A DNA stretch of 64,000 nt from Allolobophora icterica. Lineage: Eukaryota > Annelida > Clitellata > Crassiclitellata > Lumbricidae. Shown in pieces: positions 53,750-63,667 of this stretch (within the stretch, counting starts at the first letter, position 1; the number at the start of each line of letters is the position of its first letter). The notes below the pieces were generated by a model. That model was not told the origin of the DNA, ran no database searches, and was given only the letters and a program-made list of their open reading frames with translations. The DNA is taken from positions 80,085,141 to 80,149,140 of the forward strand of contig OY744606.1 in the NCBI GenBank assembly GCA_963556255.1, read 5' to 3'. Made by a program: the position numbers and the translations under genes.

Positions 53750-56700
53750 TTGGATGGTTTGTTTAATGTGTATGAGGTGGATGAAGATGTTAGAGCAAAA
53801 TTATTGCTAGCCATTTTAAGTGAAAGAGCTAAGGCATTAACCATGCGCCTTACTGAGGCACAGCTCCATGACTACAAATTCCTGAAGGAGTTTTTGCTAA
53901 GGGAGTTTAAGATAAGCCCTTCAAATCTTAGAGCCCGATTTTGGTCGTTGCACAAAGCATCGGACGAATCATTTACGATCTATTCATCCAAATTGCGTGT
54001 GGCTCTTATGTATTATTTGAAAAGTAGAAAGATAACTGATGAGTTTGATAAACTTGTAAGTTTATTGGTTGCGGATCGGCTTAAGGAGTCCTTGTCGAAG
54101 GCTTGTTTAGATTATATCTTGGCCCAAGAAAAAGAGGAGTGGTTGAGCTGTGAAGACATAGCTAATGCGGCTGACATTTATGTAGCGTCGCATGATGGTG
54201 GGAATGACTTAGTATGCCGTAGTCATCCGACACCGAAGTATAACAATTGGACGAGAAGTCAACCACATGTTCAAGTCAATAACCAGACAGCTCAACCCAA
54301 GTCTCCCAAACCGGAATTAAGGGGTGAAGCCAAGATAGGTGCGAGGGTGTCTCAGGAGGAGGCCAAGGTAAAGGGTCTCTGTTTCCTATGTCATCAGAAG
54401 GGTCATATGGCAAGGGAGTGCCAGACCAAACCAAGTTCTAAAAAGGTGAGTACTTGTATATCTGGGAACCCAACTGAAGAAGTGACCGACTTATTTGTTG
54501 AGAAGGTCAACGTGTTGCATGAGATACCTGAACAGGTAAAGCAAGGGAATTTATTGGATAATTCTAAACCAATAGGGTTGGAAACTGCTGTAAGGGTATA
54601 CGAGAATAGTATTGATGGATTACACGAGAGGTCGTATATCAATGTACAGATTGAAGATCTCCCTTCTCAGCCAGCATTATCTGATTCAGGAGCAGAAATT
54701 TGTTGTATTGATAAGAAATTAATTGAGTCACTAAACTTACCCGTGATTAAACGGATTAATATAATTGGTTTTCATGGAGAAGGATGTAAGGCAGATGTAG
54801 TATACCTACAAATGAAATTAGCTAATTCAATGGAAGGAACGACAAACATTGCGCCATCTTTGTGCGTCATGTTCGCTGCAGTCCCTGAACTAAATGAACG
54901 GGTTATTTTGACACCCCATGTTGTGGACCTATTAAGGGATAGTTCGCAATATGTAGTGATGGTAGCTGGCGTAGATCGATGTGTTCAAATAAATAAAGGG
55001 GCAGAAGAAGATAACTTAGAAGTTAATATCGAGAAAAGTAACAGCAACGAATCCTTGCCGTCAGAAGTGAATGAATATTCTCAGGAGCAACTAGTTGATG
55101 ATTCAGATAATTTTCTTGATGTTGAGTCAACAGAGTTCAAGTCTGATGAGGGAGTAGCGAATAATGATACTTTATTGCGTGAGCAACAGAATTGTCACAA
55201 TCTTATATCTTGCTGGCAACAAGCGAGACAGAATAAAAATAATTTCTTTATAGATAATAACCTCCTGTACCACAAAGGGGAAATTATGGGACATAAGGTT
55301 AATCAATTATGTTTACCGGAAGATAGAATCGAGGTTGTCTTGCGAGTAGCACACGATGCCCCATGTGCTGGGCACATGGCTTTTAAGGCAACGAGAGCCA
55401 GGATCAAATTAAACTTTTGGTTTCCAAGAATGGATGAGAGGATTCGCGAATATTGTGCGTCTTGTCAAATTTGTCAACTAAGAACTCCAGTTAAAGTAGC
55501 AGTATTAGCACCAGATTTTGGTAGTTCTAAATTCTATAGTCGATGGCAAGGACCTGCTACCGTAGTCAAGGTTAAATCCCCATATTCTTATATAGTAGAA
55601 ATAGAGGGAAAACAAAGACATTTACACGCAAATAAGATCAAGCGATACCATGAACGACTCGAACAAGCGATGATCAATAGCTGTTCAGTAATTGTTGATC
55701 AAGATGAAGAATTTGGTATAGTAGAGGTTGTAGATCAGGAAGAACGTGATCAAATAAGCCCGAGTAAGCGAATTGATCCTCTGATTATAGCGCATCTTTC
55801 GCAAGAGGAACAGAAGCAACTTTTTGAAGTTTTGGATCGGCACACGGCAGTATTTGTGGATAAACCTGGGTATTGTCCAGTATTAGAACATGAGATTAAG
55901 ATAACTCATGATTTCACTCCTAAGCGTTTAAGGGCATATAAAGTACCTGAGCTACTTAAACCTGAAGTACAACGCCAGATAGAAGAAATGTTGGCATTAG
56001 ACATCATTCGACCATCGAAAAGTGAAATGGCCAGTCCGGTAGTTTGCGTTTTAAAGGGACCCAAAGGTCAAAATGGCGTTCGATTGGCAATTGATTATCG
56101 CCATGTTAACAAATATTCTCTAGGTGATTGTTACCCGACCCCAGACATTGCTGACGTCTTACAAAAGGTGGGACGGGCAAAGTTTATTAGTGTTTTCGAC
56201 GCGAAATCGGGGTATTTGCAAATTCCAGTTCGGAAAGAACATCGATGGCTTACGGCATTCGTATGTGATGCAGGACTTTTTGAGTTCACAAGAATGCCGT
56301 TTGGACTCAAGTCCGCTAGCAATACCTTTATTCGTGCTATGACCCAAGTTTTACATCCAGTGCGAAGTTTTACCGAACCATTCGTCGATGATATGGCAGT
56401 GGTTTCAATGAATTGGAATGACCATTTAGAACATCTAGAGAAATTCTTGCAAACTATTGAGGAAGCAGGACTCACTTTGAATTTAAGAAAATGTAATTTT
56501 GCACAAAACAAAATAAAGTTTGTTGGCCATATAGTAGGGTCAGGTTGTATTGAACCTGATCCAGGTAAGATCGCTACGATCAATGATATCCATCCTCCAA
56601 CAACAAAGAAAGAAGTTAGAAAGGTTATGGGTTTTTTCAGTTACTTTCGAAATTTTATACCTGCTTTAGCTGAAAAAGCACGGGTAATAACTGATTTGAC

Positions 56701-57184
56701 ACGAGATAACATACCTACGAAGGTGCCTTGGGAGCAAAAGCATCAAGAAGCACTAGATAAGTTAAAGGATGATCTCAGTAAAGCTACACAGTTGCATACC
56801 ATTGATTTCACTAAGGAATTTGGTTTAAGTGTTGACGCAAGTGCCACCGCGGTCGGGTGTTGCTTGTTTCAGTGGACCGAAGAAGGTCAAGAAAAACCAA
56901 TTGCTTTTGCTAGTCTTAAACTTACAGATACACAGATGCATTGGTCTACAATTGAGAGAGAGGCTTTCGCCGTAATTTGGGCACTTAAACGATTCAAGTC
57001 ATGGATATTTTTATCAAGGATAATCATTTATTCAGATCATAATCCTTTGTCTTATCTCACAGATGCAAGCCCTAAGAGTGCGAAACTGACTCGTTGGGCG
57101 TTAGCATTGCAAGAGTTTAACGTGGACTTTCGATATCGTCCTGGACGTCAGAACACGGTGGCTGATTTCCTCTCTCGGTTGTGA
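53750..57184 (+). CDS. gag-pol polyprotein, main ORF
   Basis: The frame is open from about 53300, so the ATG at 53750 is internal and the true protein begins upstream. Positions are counted from this ATG. Capsid-like region 1-190; zinc knuckle C211-x2-C214-x4-H219-x4-C224; protease DSGA at 312-315. Integrase zinc finger H535-x6-H542...C572-x2-C575. About 23 residues later comes the integrase C-terminal GPY-type module (RWQGPATVVKVKSPYSYIVE, about 597-616). RT has LAIDYRHVNKYS (about 779), MPFGLKSASNTF and the catalytic FVDD (878-881). RNase H has SVDASA (about 1027), IEREAFAVIWALK and YSDHNPL. The integrase DDE core is absent. Confidence 0.93.
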   Translation: MDGLFNVYEVDEDVRAKLLLAILSERAKALTMRLTEAQLHDYKFLKEFLLREFKISPSNLRARFWSLHKASDESFTIYSSKLRVALMYYLKSRKITDEFDKLVSLLVADRLKESLSKACLDYILAQEKEEWLSCEDIANAADIYVASHDGGNDLVCRSHPTPKYNNWTRSQPHVQVNNQTAQPKSPKPELRGEAKIGARVSQEEAKVKGLCFLCHQKGHMARECQTKPSSKKVSTCISGNPTEEVTDLFVEKVNVLHEIPEQVKQGNLLDNSKPIGLETAVRVYENSIDGLHERSYINVQIEDLPSQPALSDSGAEICCIDKKLIESLNLPVIKRINIIGFHGEGCKADVVYLQMKLANSMEGTTNIAPSLCVMFAAVPELNERVILTPHVVDLLRDSSQYVVMVAGVDRCVQINKGAEEDNLEVNIEKSNSNESLPSEVNEYSQEQLVDDSDNFLDVESTEFKSDEGVANNDTLLREQQNCHNLISCWQQARQNKNNFFIDNNLLYHKGEIMGHKVNQLCLPEDRIEVVLRVAHDAPCAGHMAFKATRARIKLNFWFPRMDERIREYCASCQICQLRTPVKVAVLAPDFGSSKFYSRWQGPATVVKVKSPYSYIVEIEGKQRHLHANKIKRYHERLEQAMINSCSVIVDQDEEFGIVEVVDQEERDQISPSKRIDPLIIAHLSQEEQKQLFEVLDRHTAVFVDKPGYCPVLEHEIKITHDFTPKRLRAYKVPELLKPEVQRQIEEMLALDIIRPSKSEMASPVVCVLKGPKGQNGVRLAIDYRHVNKYSLGDCYPTPDIADVLQKVGRAKFISVFDAKSGYLQIPVRKEHRWLTAFVCDAGLFEFTRMPFGLKSASNTFIRAMTQVLHPVRSFTEPFVDDMAVVSMNWNDHLEHLEKFLQTIEEAGLTLNLRKCNFAQNKIKFVGHIVGSGCIEPDPGKIATINDIHPPTTKKEVRKVMGFFSYFRNFIPALAEKARVITDLTRDNIPTKVPWEQKHQEALDKLKDDLSKATQLHTIDFTKEFGLSVDASATAVGCCLFQWTEEGQEKPIAFASLKLTDTQMHWSTIEREAFAVIWALKRFKSWIFLSRIIIYSDHNPLSYLTDASPKSAKLTRWALALQEFNVDFRYRPGRQNTVADFLSRL

Positions 57185-57365
57185 CTCGGATGGTGAAGGG
57201 GGGGAATGGCCCGACACACAAGGATCGAGCCCGCAAATTGTGTGGATAAATTGACTAACTGATGTGTTTTGTTTTGTTTATATATGCTGTGTCGAGATGG
57301 AGTCTGGAGGCCCGGTTTGATCGTGATGACCCGTTCGGGATGGTGCTGAGGACGTGTCATCATCT

Positions 57366-57379
57366 GAGGGCGGAGGGAA
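57366..57379 (+). other. polypurine tract
   Basis: GAGGGCGGAGGGAA lies immediately before the 3' LTR, where plus-strand DNA synthesis is primed in LTR elements. Confidence 0.8.
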
Positions 57380-57811
57380 TGTCGTGGTCTACGCGGGTGC
57401 ATGCATCAAGGGAAGAAAACCGACGCGTCAACAAGCTTGTTTACAACGCACGGAAATTTCTGCAGCAAGCTGTCAACATTAATTCGGTGCATGCAACAAG
57501 GATATACGTGTTCAGTAGGACTTTCCAGGGAAAAGTACAGTGACGTCACAGAACGTTCTGGAATCCGGGAGAACTCTATATAAGATAGACCTGATATACA
57601 TTGGGAGCCTTTTGACGAAGATTTGTAAACGTTGAAACATTGATCGTATAACGTTCAATCGAGACCAGCCAACCTGTGTGCTGTCTACGATTGTGATATT
57701 TGATAGACGAGTTGACTTACTCTACACTTAATCGACTTTATTTTTAAATAAAGATCTTTTAATAGTTCCTTCGTTGGTTCGTCGTTGCGATCGAAGGAGT
57801 CGACCGCGACA
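57380..57811 (+). repeat. 3' LTR
   Basis: 432 bp, same length as the 5' LTR and with no difference found on side-by-side reading. Followed by gagct (57812-57816). Confidence 0.95.
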
Positions 57812-57816
57812 GAGCT

Positions 57817-58075
57817 GTTCATATGAATTTCAACCGAAGTCAACGGCCTTTGTTGCTATAGGATGTCACTACCCTCTTAAAATCAAGTGATTTCGTTAAA
57901 CACCCTTAAATGCTTTGTGACAGGCATTATATATTCAGCAGCTGCAGTTATCTTTTTATCTTCACCAAAATCTGCCATCATTATCTAATGCGAACGGTGG
58001 AAACTGTTGAAAACAATTTCTGTCGAAGTCAACAGCGTTTGTTGCCATAAGACGTCGTTAAACTCTGGATCCATC
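57817..58075 (+). repeat. Y-X-Y composite
   Basis: AACCGAAGTCAACGGCCTTT (Y), TTAAACACCCTTAAATGC...GCATTATATATTC (X, 57897-57945), then AATTTCTGTCGAAGTCAACA GCG and GTCGTTAAACTCTGGATCC (Y, about 58012-58075). The first Y is the one split by the LTR element. Confidence 0.7.
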
Positions 58076-58139
58076 CACCGTCCCACATATAGTCTGCAAT
58101 AGTCTAGTAATCTGATCTAGTATATTAGCCAAGTTTACT

Positions 58140-58760
58140 TCAGTGCAATTTAGTTCAATTCTATTCTATTCTATCCCAGTCTAATCTAGGCTTAATATAT
58201 TCAGTTTTATTCTGTTACAGCCTAGTCTAAGCTCGCGCTAGTCTGTTCTATTACATTCTAATTTCCCAACTTAGTATTATCTAGCTATGCCTTTAATCGA
58301 TTCTATTTTATTAAATCTAACCTAATCTAGTCTCTAATTTGTTATAATCTCTTCTATGCTGCTCCATTCCAACCTAGAGTAGTCAGCCCCTGTTCTGTTT
58401 CATTCGATTCCTATATGTGTAGCATAGAATGAAACAGAATAGAATGGAAGAGAATAGACCGGAATAGATGCTATTATATTCAATTATATTCCGGTCTATT
58501 CTCTTCAATTCTATTCTATTCCATTCTATTCCATTCTATTCCTAAAATACACGATGATACTGCATTCTATTCAAATCTTTTCCGGTCTATTCTATTCTAT
58601 TCCATTTTATTCCACTCGATTCTATTATATTCTGTTCAATTGCATTCTACTCTATTCTATTCATTCTTTTCCATTCTATTTTATTATATTCTGTTCAATT
58701 ACATTCTCTTCTATTCTATTGAATCATGTTCTATTATATTCTAGTCCAGTCCAGTGCAAT
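58140..58760. repeat. (TTCTA)n pentanucleotide satellite-like tract
   Basis: Imperfect TTCTATTCTATTCCA units over about 600 bp. Around 58425-58460 the polarity flips (GAATAGAATGG), giving an internal inverted repeat with CCGGTCTATTC elements. Confidence 0.85.
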
Positions 58761-58988
58761 CGGGAGTGGAGTAATAGAGGCGGATGATGATGATGATTGA
58801 GGTGATGGACCTGTGTAGTTGAAGTCATCGTTGCGTTGACAGTGAGTCTCCCTCTGCATGCTGATCTCGAGGAAGCTGGAAGCGAAACGAGAAACTCTCT
58901 GGTCACAGGACGATGAGACCAGAGACTCCTTACAGCGAATGTTCTCCTCTAGAAAACTAACACGAAATTCAAACATTCTCATTCTCAA
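58734..58988 (-). CDS. candidate exon, unknown protein
   Basis: An 84-codon frame with FRVSFLEENIRCKESLVSSS and FASSFLEISMQRETHCQRND has codon-like texture. Splice signals at its edges are weak, and the Ser/His-rich end overlaps an ATC microsatellite. Could be chance. Confidence 0.22.
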   Translation of the reverse strand: MRMRMFEFRVSFLEENIRCKESLVSSSCDQRVSRFASSFLEISMQRETHCQRNDDFNYTGPSPQSSSSSASITPLPIALDWTRI

Positions 58989-59205
58989 ACTGTCTCAAAA
59001 TGCACTTTTTTAAGGTCAGTCAGATAGCCACGTGTACAGCGGCGCTATATTAAGTGTTTTTGTTTAATAATTATAATATTATTATTATTATTACTAATAT
59101 AATATTTATATAATCTGAAGAGTCTCTTTGAAGAGGCGCAATATAAATTTGCAATTACAACTACAATTATTATGATTATTACTATAATTATAATAATAAC
59201 TATCA

Positions 59206-59224
59206 TCATCATCAATCATCATCA

Positions 59225-59261
<37 letters not shown>

Positions 59262-59262
59262 T
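59206..59262. repeat. (ATC)n-(GTC)n microsatellite
   Basis: About six ATC then eleven CGT/GTC units. Confidence 0.9.
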
Positions 59263-59319
59263 ACTTAAACGCCACTATCTGATAACAAAGCTTCAATCGA
59301 TAGCGCTGAGCAATTGTGA

Positions 59320-59400
59320 GTAGAAGATTTGCTCAAAGTCCCTACACTGTAACCGTGTCAGTGGAGTTTCGAACCCGTACTCTCCGCGTTACAGTAATCA
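59320..59400 (-). mobile_element. tRNA-SINE fragment, reversed
   Basis: On the - strand: CGGAGAGTACGGGTTCGAAA C (B box) then GGGACTTTGAGCAAATC. Confidence 0.5.
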
Positions 59401-59402
59401 GT

Positions 59403-59660
59403 TGGTTAGTTGCTGTTTAACGACGCTGTGTGATAACAAAGATCATTAGCGTCGCCCTCTTCCTTTATCCAGGTTGGGACTGGCGCTGTCAAAGTACGGG
59501 CATTAGCCGGGTTAAAACAATTATTGAACATTATTTAAGCAGGCATAAGGTAGCAGTAGTGGTTTTCAGTTTAACGACGCTGTGTGATTACAGAGATCAT
59601 TAGCGTCGCCTTCCTTCTTCGTCCAATCTTGGGACTGGCACTGCCAGAGTACGAGCAGCG
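59403..59660 (+). repeat. two Z copies in direct order
   Basis: Copies at 59403-59500 and 59565-59660. In both, CGACGCT and AGCGTCG (59420-59426 with 59448-59454; 59576-59582 with 59603-59609) can pair into a 7-bp stem around a loop of 20-21 nt. Confidence 0.8.
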
Positions 59661-59684
59661 GCGGAGTTAATTGAGGTAGCTTAA

Positions 59685-60707
59685 CCCTCAGGCTACCAAG
59701 GTTTTTTGCGACATCGGCTACCAAGGGGGGGGGTGGTTACCACCCCCCCCCCAGGAATTTAGTTTTTTGGTTTAAGATATCATATCATGTAATACAGCAT
59801 TCGATTCAGCATTCATTTCTGAAAAGAATGGTATATTTAGTTGTAAAATATATGAATGCATCTCGAAATTATATAGTTTTTAACAAAGGCACCGGTCCAT
59901 TTAACGATATCTGATATTATCCCACACAATTTGTACTATTTGGATAAAAAGATATAAATGATGTGGGTTTTGAAAATGAACTATGTATCCAAGAATATTC
60001 TAAATATAATAAATATAATGAGGCTTAAGTTTCAACAATACAAACTATTCCAAACTCTGTTTTAGTTACAGGCAAAACCTAAAGGCGTGCAGCTATATCA
60101 ACATGAAACAAGAAATTATGTAATTTTTCCCGGCAGTCAAAAACGGCAGTGGTCCTTGCAGTTATTGCAAGTTACTTTCATTGTTTTGTGCGAATGCTTC
60201 CTGCAAACCGGCTTCTTGAACACTTCACAGCACTGCTTTACTCTGTTAGTATTCTGCTTCAACTGTTTATAGCCCTTCCCCATACCCAACCATATCGGTT
60301 TACGTTGTGATGTTGCATCAGTGATTTTCACACTGAAAAAGCGTATTATTATTCATTATGATCACTTCCGGTTATCAAAAGACAAACAACTAAGCAAGTA
60401 AATATAGCCCTACATTCCCTCTAAAGAATGGCATAGTTGTTTCTCTTCCAGAAAGAATAATGAATACCTTTATAGTCGACAACAGCTAACAGCTGACGAG
60501 AGAAATTCCTGATTTCATAAGTGGTACCTAGGCTATATCGGGTATAACTTTTTTATGGCGTGGGATATCATCACGACTTTTACCTCAAAATTTGCGCAAA
60601 TGGACCCCCTACAGCTACCTAAAATGTCAAAATTATATTCCATGTGCTAAAAAAAAATTTTCCTGAAAAACGTAGGGGGGTAACCACCCCCCTTGGTAGC
60701 CCGAGGG
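59685..60707 (-). mobile_element. piggyBac-like transposon, decayed
   Basis: Ends CCCTCAGGCTACCAAGG and CCTTGGTAGCCCGAGGG are inverted repeats with one mismatch, each abutting TTAA (59681-59684, 60708-60711). TTAA is the invariant piggyBac target. G- and C-run palindromes (GGTGG/CCACC) lie just inside each end. On the - strand about 60140-60330 encodes a Cys-rich stretch with CCEVFKKPVC and CNNC, resembling the C-terminal cysteine domain of piggyBac transposases. Confidence 0.8.
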
Positions 60708-60766
60708 TTAAAACAAATAAGGCAGTTCAGCAACTTCAATGCAATCGCCCGTGGTATCCGGTGCTT

Positions 60767-60832
60767 ATATATAACATGGGCTGCCTTGGCTTTGAAGGTG
60801 TTTAAAGTCAGCGCTAAAACAAATCGACAATT
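60767..60832 (-). repeat. X module with head, reversed
   Basis: GCTTATATATAACATGG, then TTTGAAGGTGTTTAAAG and TCAGCGCTAAAAC. Confidence 0.65.
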
Positions 60833-61192
60833 ACCGTGTCCCAAAACAAGCTTCCTCTATTGTCTCAACTTCAATGCACAAAATAACTTCAGCAGTCAGC
60901 AGCCTAAAGGCATGTGGGCTAAATTCTGGTAAAGCAAATCAAGGTATCAAGGTAAAACAATGCAAAGGAAGACAATGTATGGTAAAATTGATATTGGCGC
61001 ACGATGGAAACCAATGACATACTACAATGTTCTGAGATAATTTTAACTTGATCCTTGTTTTCTCCATTTTTCTTATAATAAAAATGAAAATAGCAATAAT
61101 AACAACAATGATTGTATACATTGTCTGAGGTGCTTGTTGATGTGGATGAATCAATGGCTGTTACAGGGATTGTTTTAACGTGTAGTGATACA

Positions 61193-62429
61193 CAGTGGTT
61201 AAATTGCTCATCCAGCGGTGGTGGGTCTCTAAATATTTACAAATCCTTAAAACTAAGCGGCTAAGCCTAAAATACAAAATGCATGAAACACGACATATCA
61301 CCGATAATTGCAAGCAAAAACATTAACAATTAAGAATGAAACATTACCCAACATAACATGTTATTTCAATGCAATAACCTACAAAGCACATGATGAATAA
61401 ATGCCATAAATTAATATGCAGAATACTTTCAAATTGAAGAGCTCAGTAAGGAAAGCAGTTTGACTATAGGCCTACCCTTAGATCATAACAGATGTAAACC
61501 CAGTGAAAAGCTGAAAATTAAACACGAGTTTCAATACTGCCATTCTTTCAATGCCACAACATGCTGATTTAGACACATTTCCATACTGCCCTGCATGCTT
61601 CTGTGGCTGTGGACGTTTTCGATGCTTTGCACTTGCCTAAATTTGTTTGCACGGTTATAACCATTACACTATCGATCCTGCCAGGGCAGAAATTTGGTTC
61701 GAGATTTCTGCTCCACTTGTGCCCCCATAGCCAACTCAGCTATAATGAGTACACCGACCGTACACTGTCGGTTGGAAGACGAGACGGCGAGCGAGAGGAC
61801 TGGCCATCCGCCCTCATATGCCATGGCTAAGAAAGTGAAGTTGCTAACACTTAATACCCGTGGCTGTCTCAGGCTACCTTAATAGCGTAAGGGACTGCAC
61901 ACAAATCTGTTGCAGCATGACGACCCTTAGCAATCCATCCACGTGCTTACGATAACTTTCTTTTCAACATTATCTGCAGACTGCATGCGCGATAACTATA
62001 ACTAATCAAAAGACGTGCTATTTCAAATTTTCAAACGATTTCAGCTCAGCCTTCCGAAATTCCGCAACCGAGTCATTAATGAATCAAACTACTGTGTTAT
62101 CGCTTGGATGTAGGCCAAAATCTGCTTCTGTTGCCACGGCCTTAGGTTACTACCCTTCGGCAGCGATTATAAAACAGCAGGCGATTTAAGTAAACACATA
62201 GGCCCAAGTAGTTTTCTATTATGCTATAGTGCATGCTGAAACCCACTCTGAGGCTGACGACTGCTAAGCTGATCTTCGGTGGTGGATCTCCCTATTGAGG
62301 TGATGGATCTCCCTTTTTAGGTGGCGGATCTCATAATTTGGGTGGTGGGTCTCGCAATGCAGGCGGCGGGTCTCAAATCAAAGGTGCCGGATCTCAGATC
62401 CGGCTGGATCCGGCTGAATTTAACCACTG
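61193..62429. mobile_element. hAT transposon with GGTGGCGGATCTC subterminal repeats
   Basis: The left end CAGTGGTTAAATT pairs with the right end AATTTAACCACTG exactly. The 8-bp duplication gtgataca is perfect (61185-61192, 62430-62437). Near the right end GGTGG(C/T)GG(A/G)TCTC occurs about six times every 20-25 bp (62278-62405), and once near the left end (about 61215). No intact ORF. The segment 61780-61870 is shared with 40.03-40.15 kb. Confidence 0.87.
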
Positions 62430-62689
62430 GTGATACACAAAATGTGCAGTGATGAAAGGCTGTTAACCGCTTTTTGTGCATGAAAAGAATTGTAATTCAT
62501 AATTATTTATGATTTTTGTGCGCTCCGACGCTCGCCATGTGCAGTAATAAATTTTCCTTAAAACATGCCCTGGGCTGTTATTGCCAGTTATTATATTTTT
62601 ATCCAAACGTGTGAAAAATTTTCTTTCTTTTTAACTTTGGTCCATTCAGCCTATCATTCGCGAGATGGCGCGTTTGTGAAAATGATATG

Positions 62690-63080
62690 TAGGCCGTGAT
62701 GGGCGCCTTGCAAGGCTGCCGTATACAGTTAAATTCGACTCTGGGACGAACTTTCCTCTGAATTCCGCAAATTCTCAGTCCCAACCAATAACACCACTCT
62801 CACCGTCAGCTGCCTCAGGCTCCTTTGCTTATCACCCCACGGGCTTTCCACTCAAAATCTAAACCCACCTCTTCACCGATTCCTACCTTAATACATCCAG
62901 TCCACCGCCTTCCAAGCTTAGCCTACTCGTCATCAGCGAAACTCGCCTTAGCAGCTGCTTTGCCTCCTTTGTCTGGTCTCTTTAACAACCGGACTCGGTT
63001 CTTGACGTCTCCAGGCAGCCTCTTTAACACGTCACGACGCTCTTGAATAAGCTGGTGCCCTGCGCTTAGCTTATAAGTAG
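62690..63080 (+). repeat. composite repeat: SINE tail plus LINE-terminus repeat
   Basis: Positions 62697-62745 match the SINE end at 10221-10262. From 62740 the sequence is the LINE-terminus repeat also seen at 43795-43935 and 35985-36345. It reads LWDELSSEFRKFS at the start. Confidence 0.6.
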
Positions 63081-63090
63081 AGCTTTAGAA

Positions 63091-63415
63091 CAGTGGTGCG
63101 CAACCTTTTTCTGGCAAGGGCCAATAAACGATTTCCTAAACCCTTTGGGGCCAAACAGATGTAACGACTCAGCTTAGTCCAGATGAATGCGTGCCAAATC
63201 TTATGAAGATGATGTGCGCAGTTAAACTGATATAAATGTAGGCTAAACATAAATAATTATAAAAAAGCATTTCTGTTTTACTACAATACTGGGTTTGTTT
63301 TTCAATGACCACAGTGCGCAAGTCACTGTATACGCTTAAGGCCGCGCCGGGTCTTAAATAGTAGGTTTTCTTGTTGGTCATCGCGGGCCATAAGACTGGA
63401 CGTTGTGCACCATTG
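63091..63415. mobile_element. hAT MITE
   Basis: Ends CAGTGGTGCGCAACCTTTTT and ACGTTGTGCACCATTG are inverted repeats over about 14 bp with two mismatches. A perfect 8-bp duplication ctttagaa flanks it (63083-63090, 63416-63423). Confidence 0.87.
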
Positions 63416-63667
63416 CTTTAGAATGACAGAGCTTACGATTACGATTAGAAACCAGTCATGCGCGGAACACAGCATTCCACTTTTGACGGGCTACTAACTG
63501 TAATCGTTTCCACCATGACAGAAATATTCCTTAGGAGGATCACTGTCACGACGGAATTGTTCCTTAGGATTCTATTGAACAATGTGTTGAGGAATGTTCG
63601 TGATTTACTTTGCAACGATTAGGCATAGATATGGACTCTGATAAGTCTGCGTTGAAGTTGGTCATTA

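Larger units (their letters stand above)
52052..57811 (+). mobile_element. Ty3/gypsy LTR retrotransposon with Gmr1-type gene order
   Basis: 5760 bp, bounded by 432-bp LTRs that look identical on reading and by a perfect 5-bp duplication. It has TG...CA termini, a primer site for tRNA-Leu, a polypurine tract, gag with a zinc knuckle, and a pol ordered protease, integrase remnant, reverse transcriptase, RNase H. Integrase before RT is the Ty1/copia-like order known from the Gmr1 group of Ty3/gypsy elements in deuterostomes. The integrase lacks its catalytic core. The first part of gag is in another frame. No env-like ORF. Confidence 0.93.

Noticed and set aside
55441..55680. Chromodomain-type integrase tail
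   Set aside because: The visible module is the GPY-type C-terminus only. No chromodomain aromatic cage is seen.
57185..57379. env-like third ORF in the LTR element
   Set aside because: Only about 200 bp lie between the pol stop and the 3' LTR, without coding capacity.
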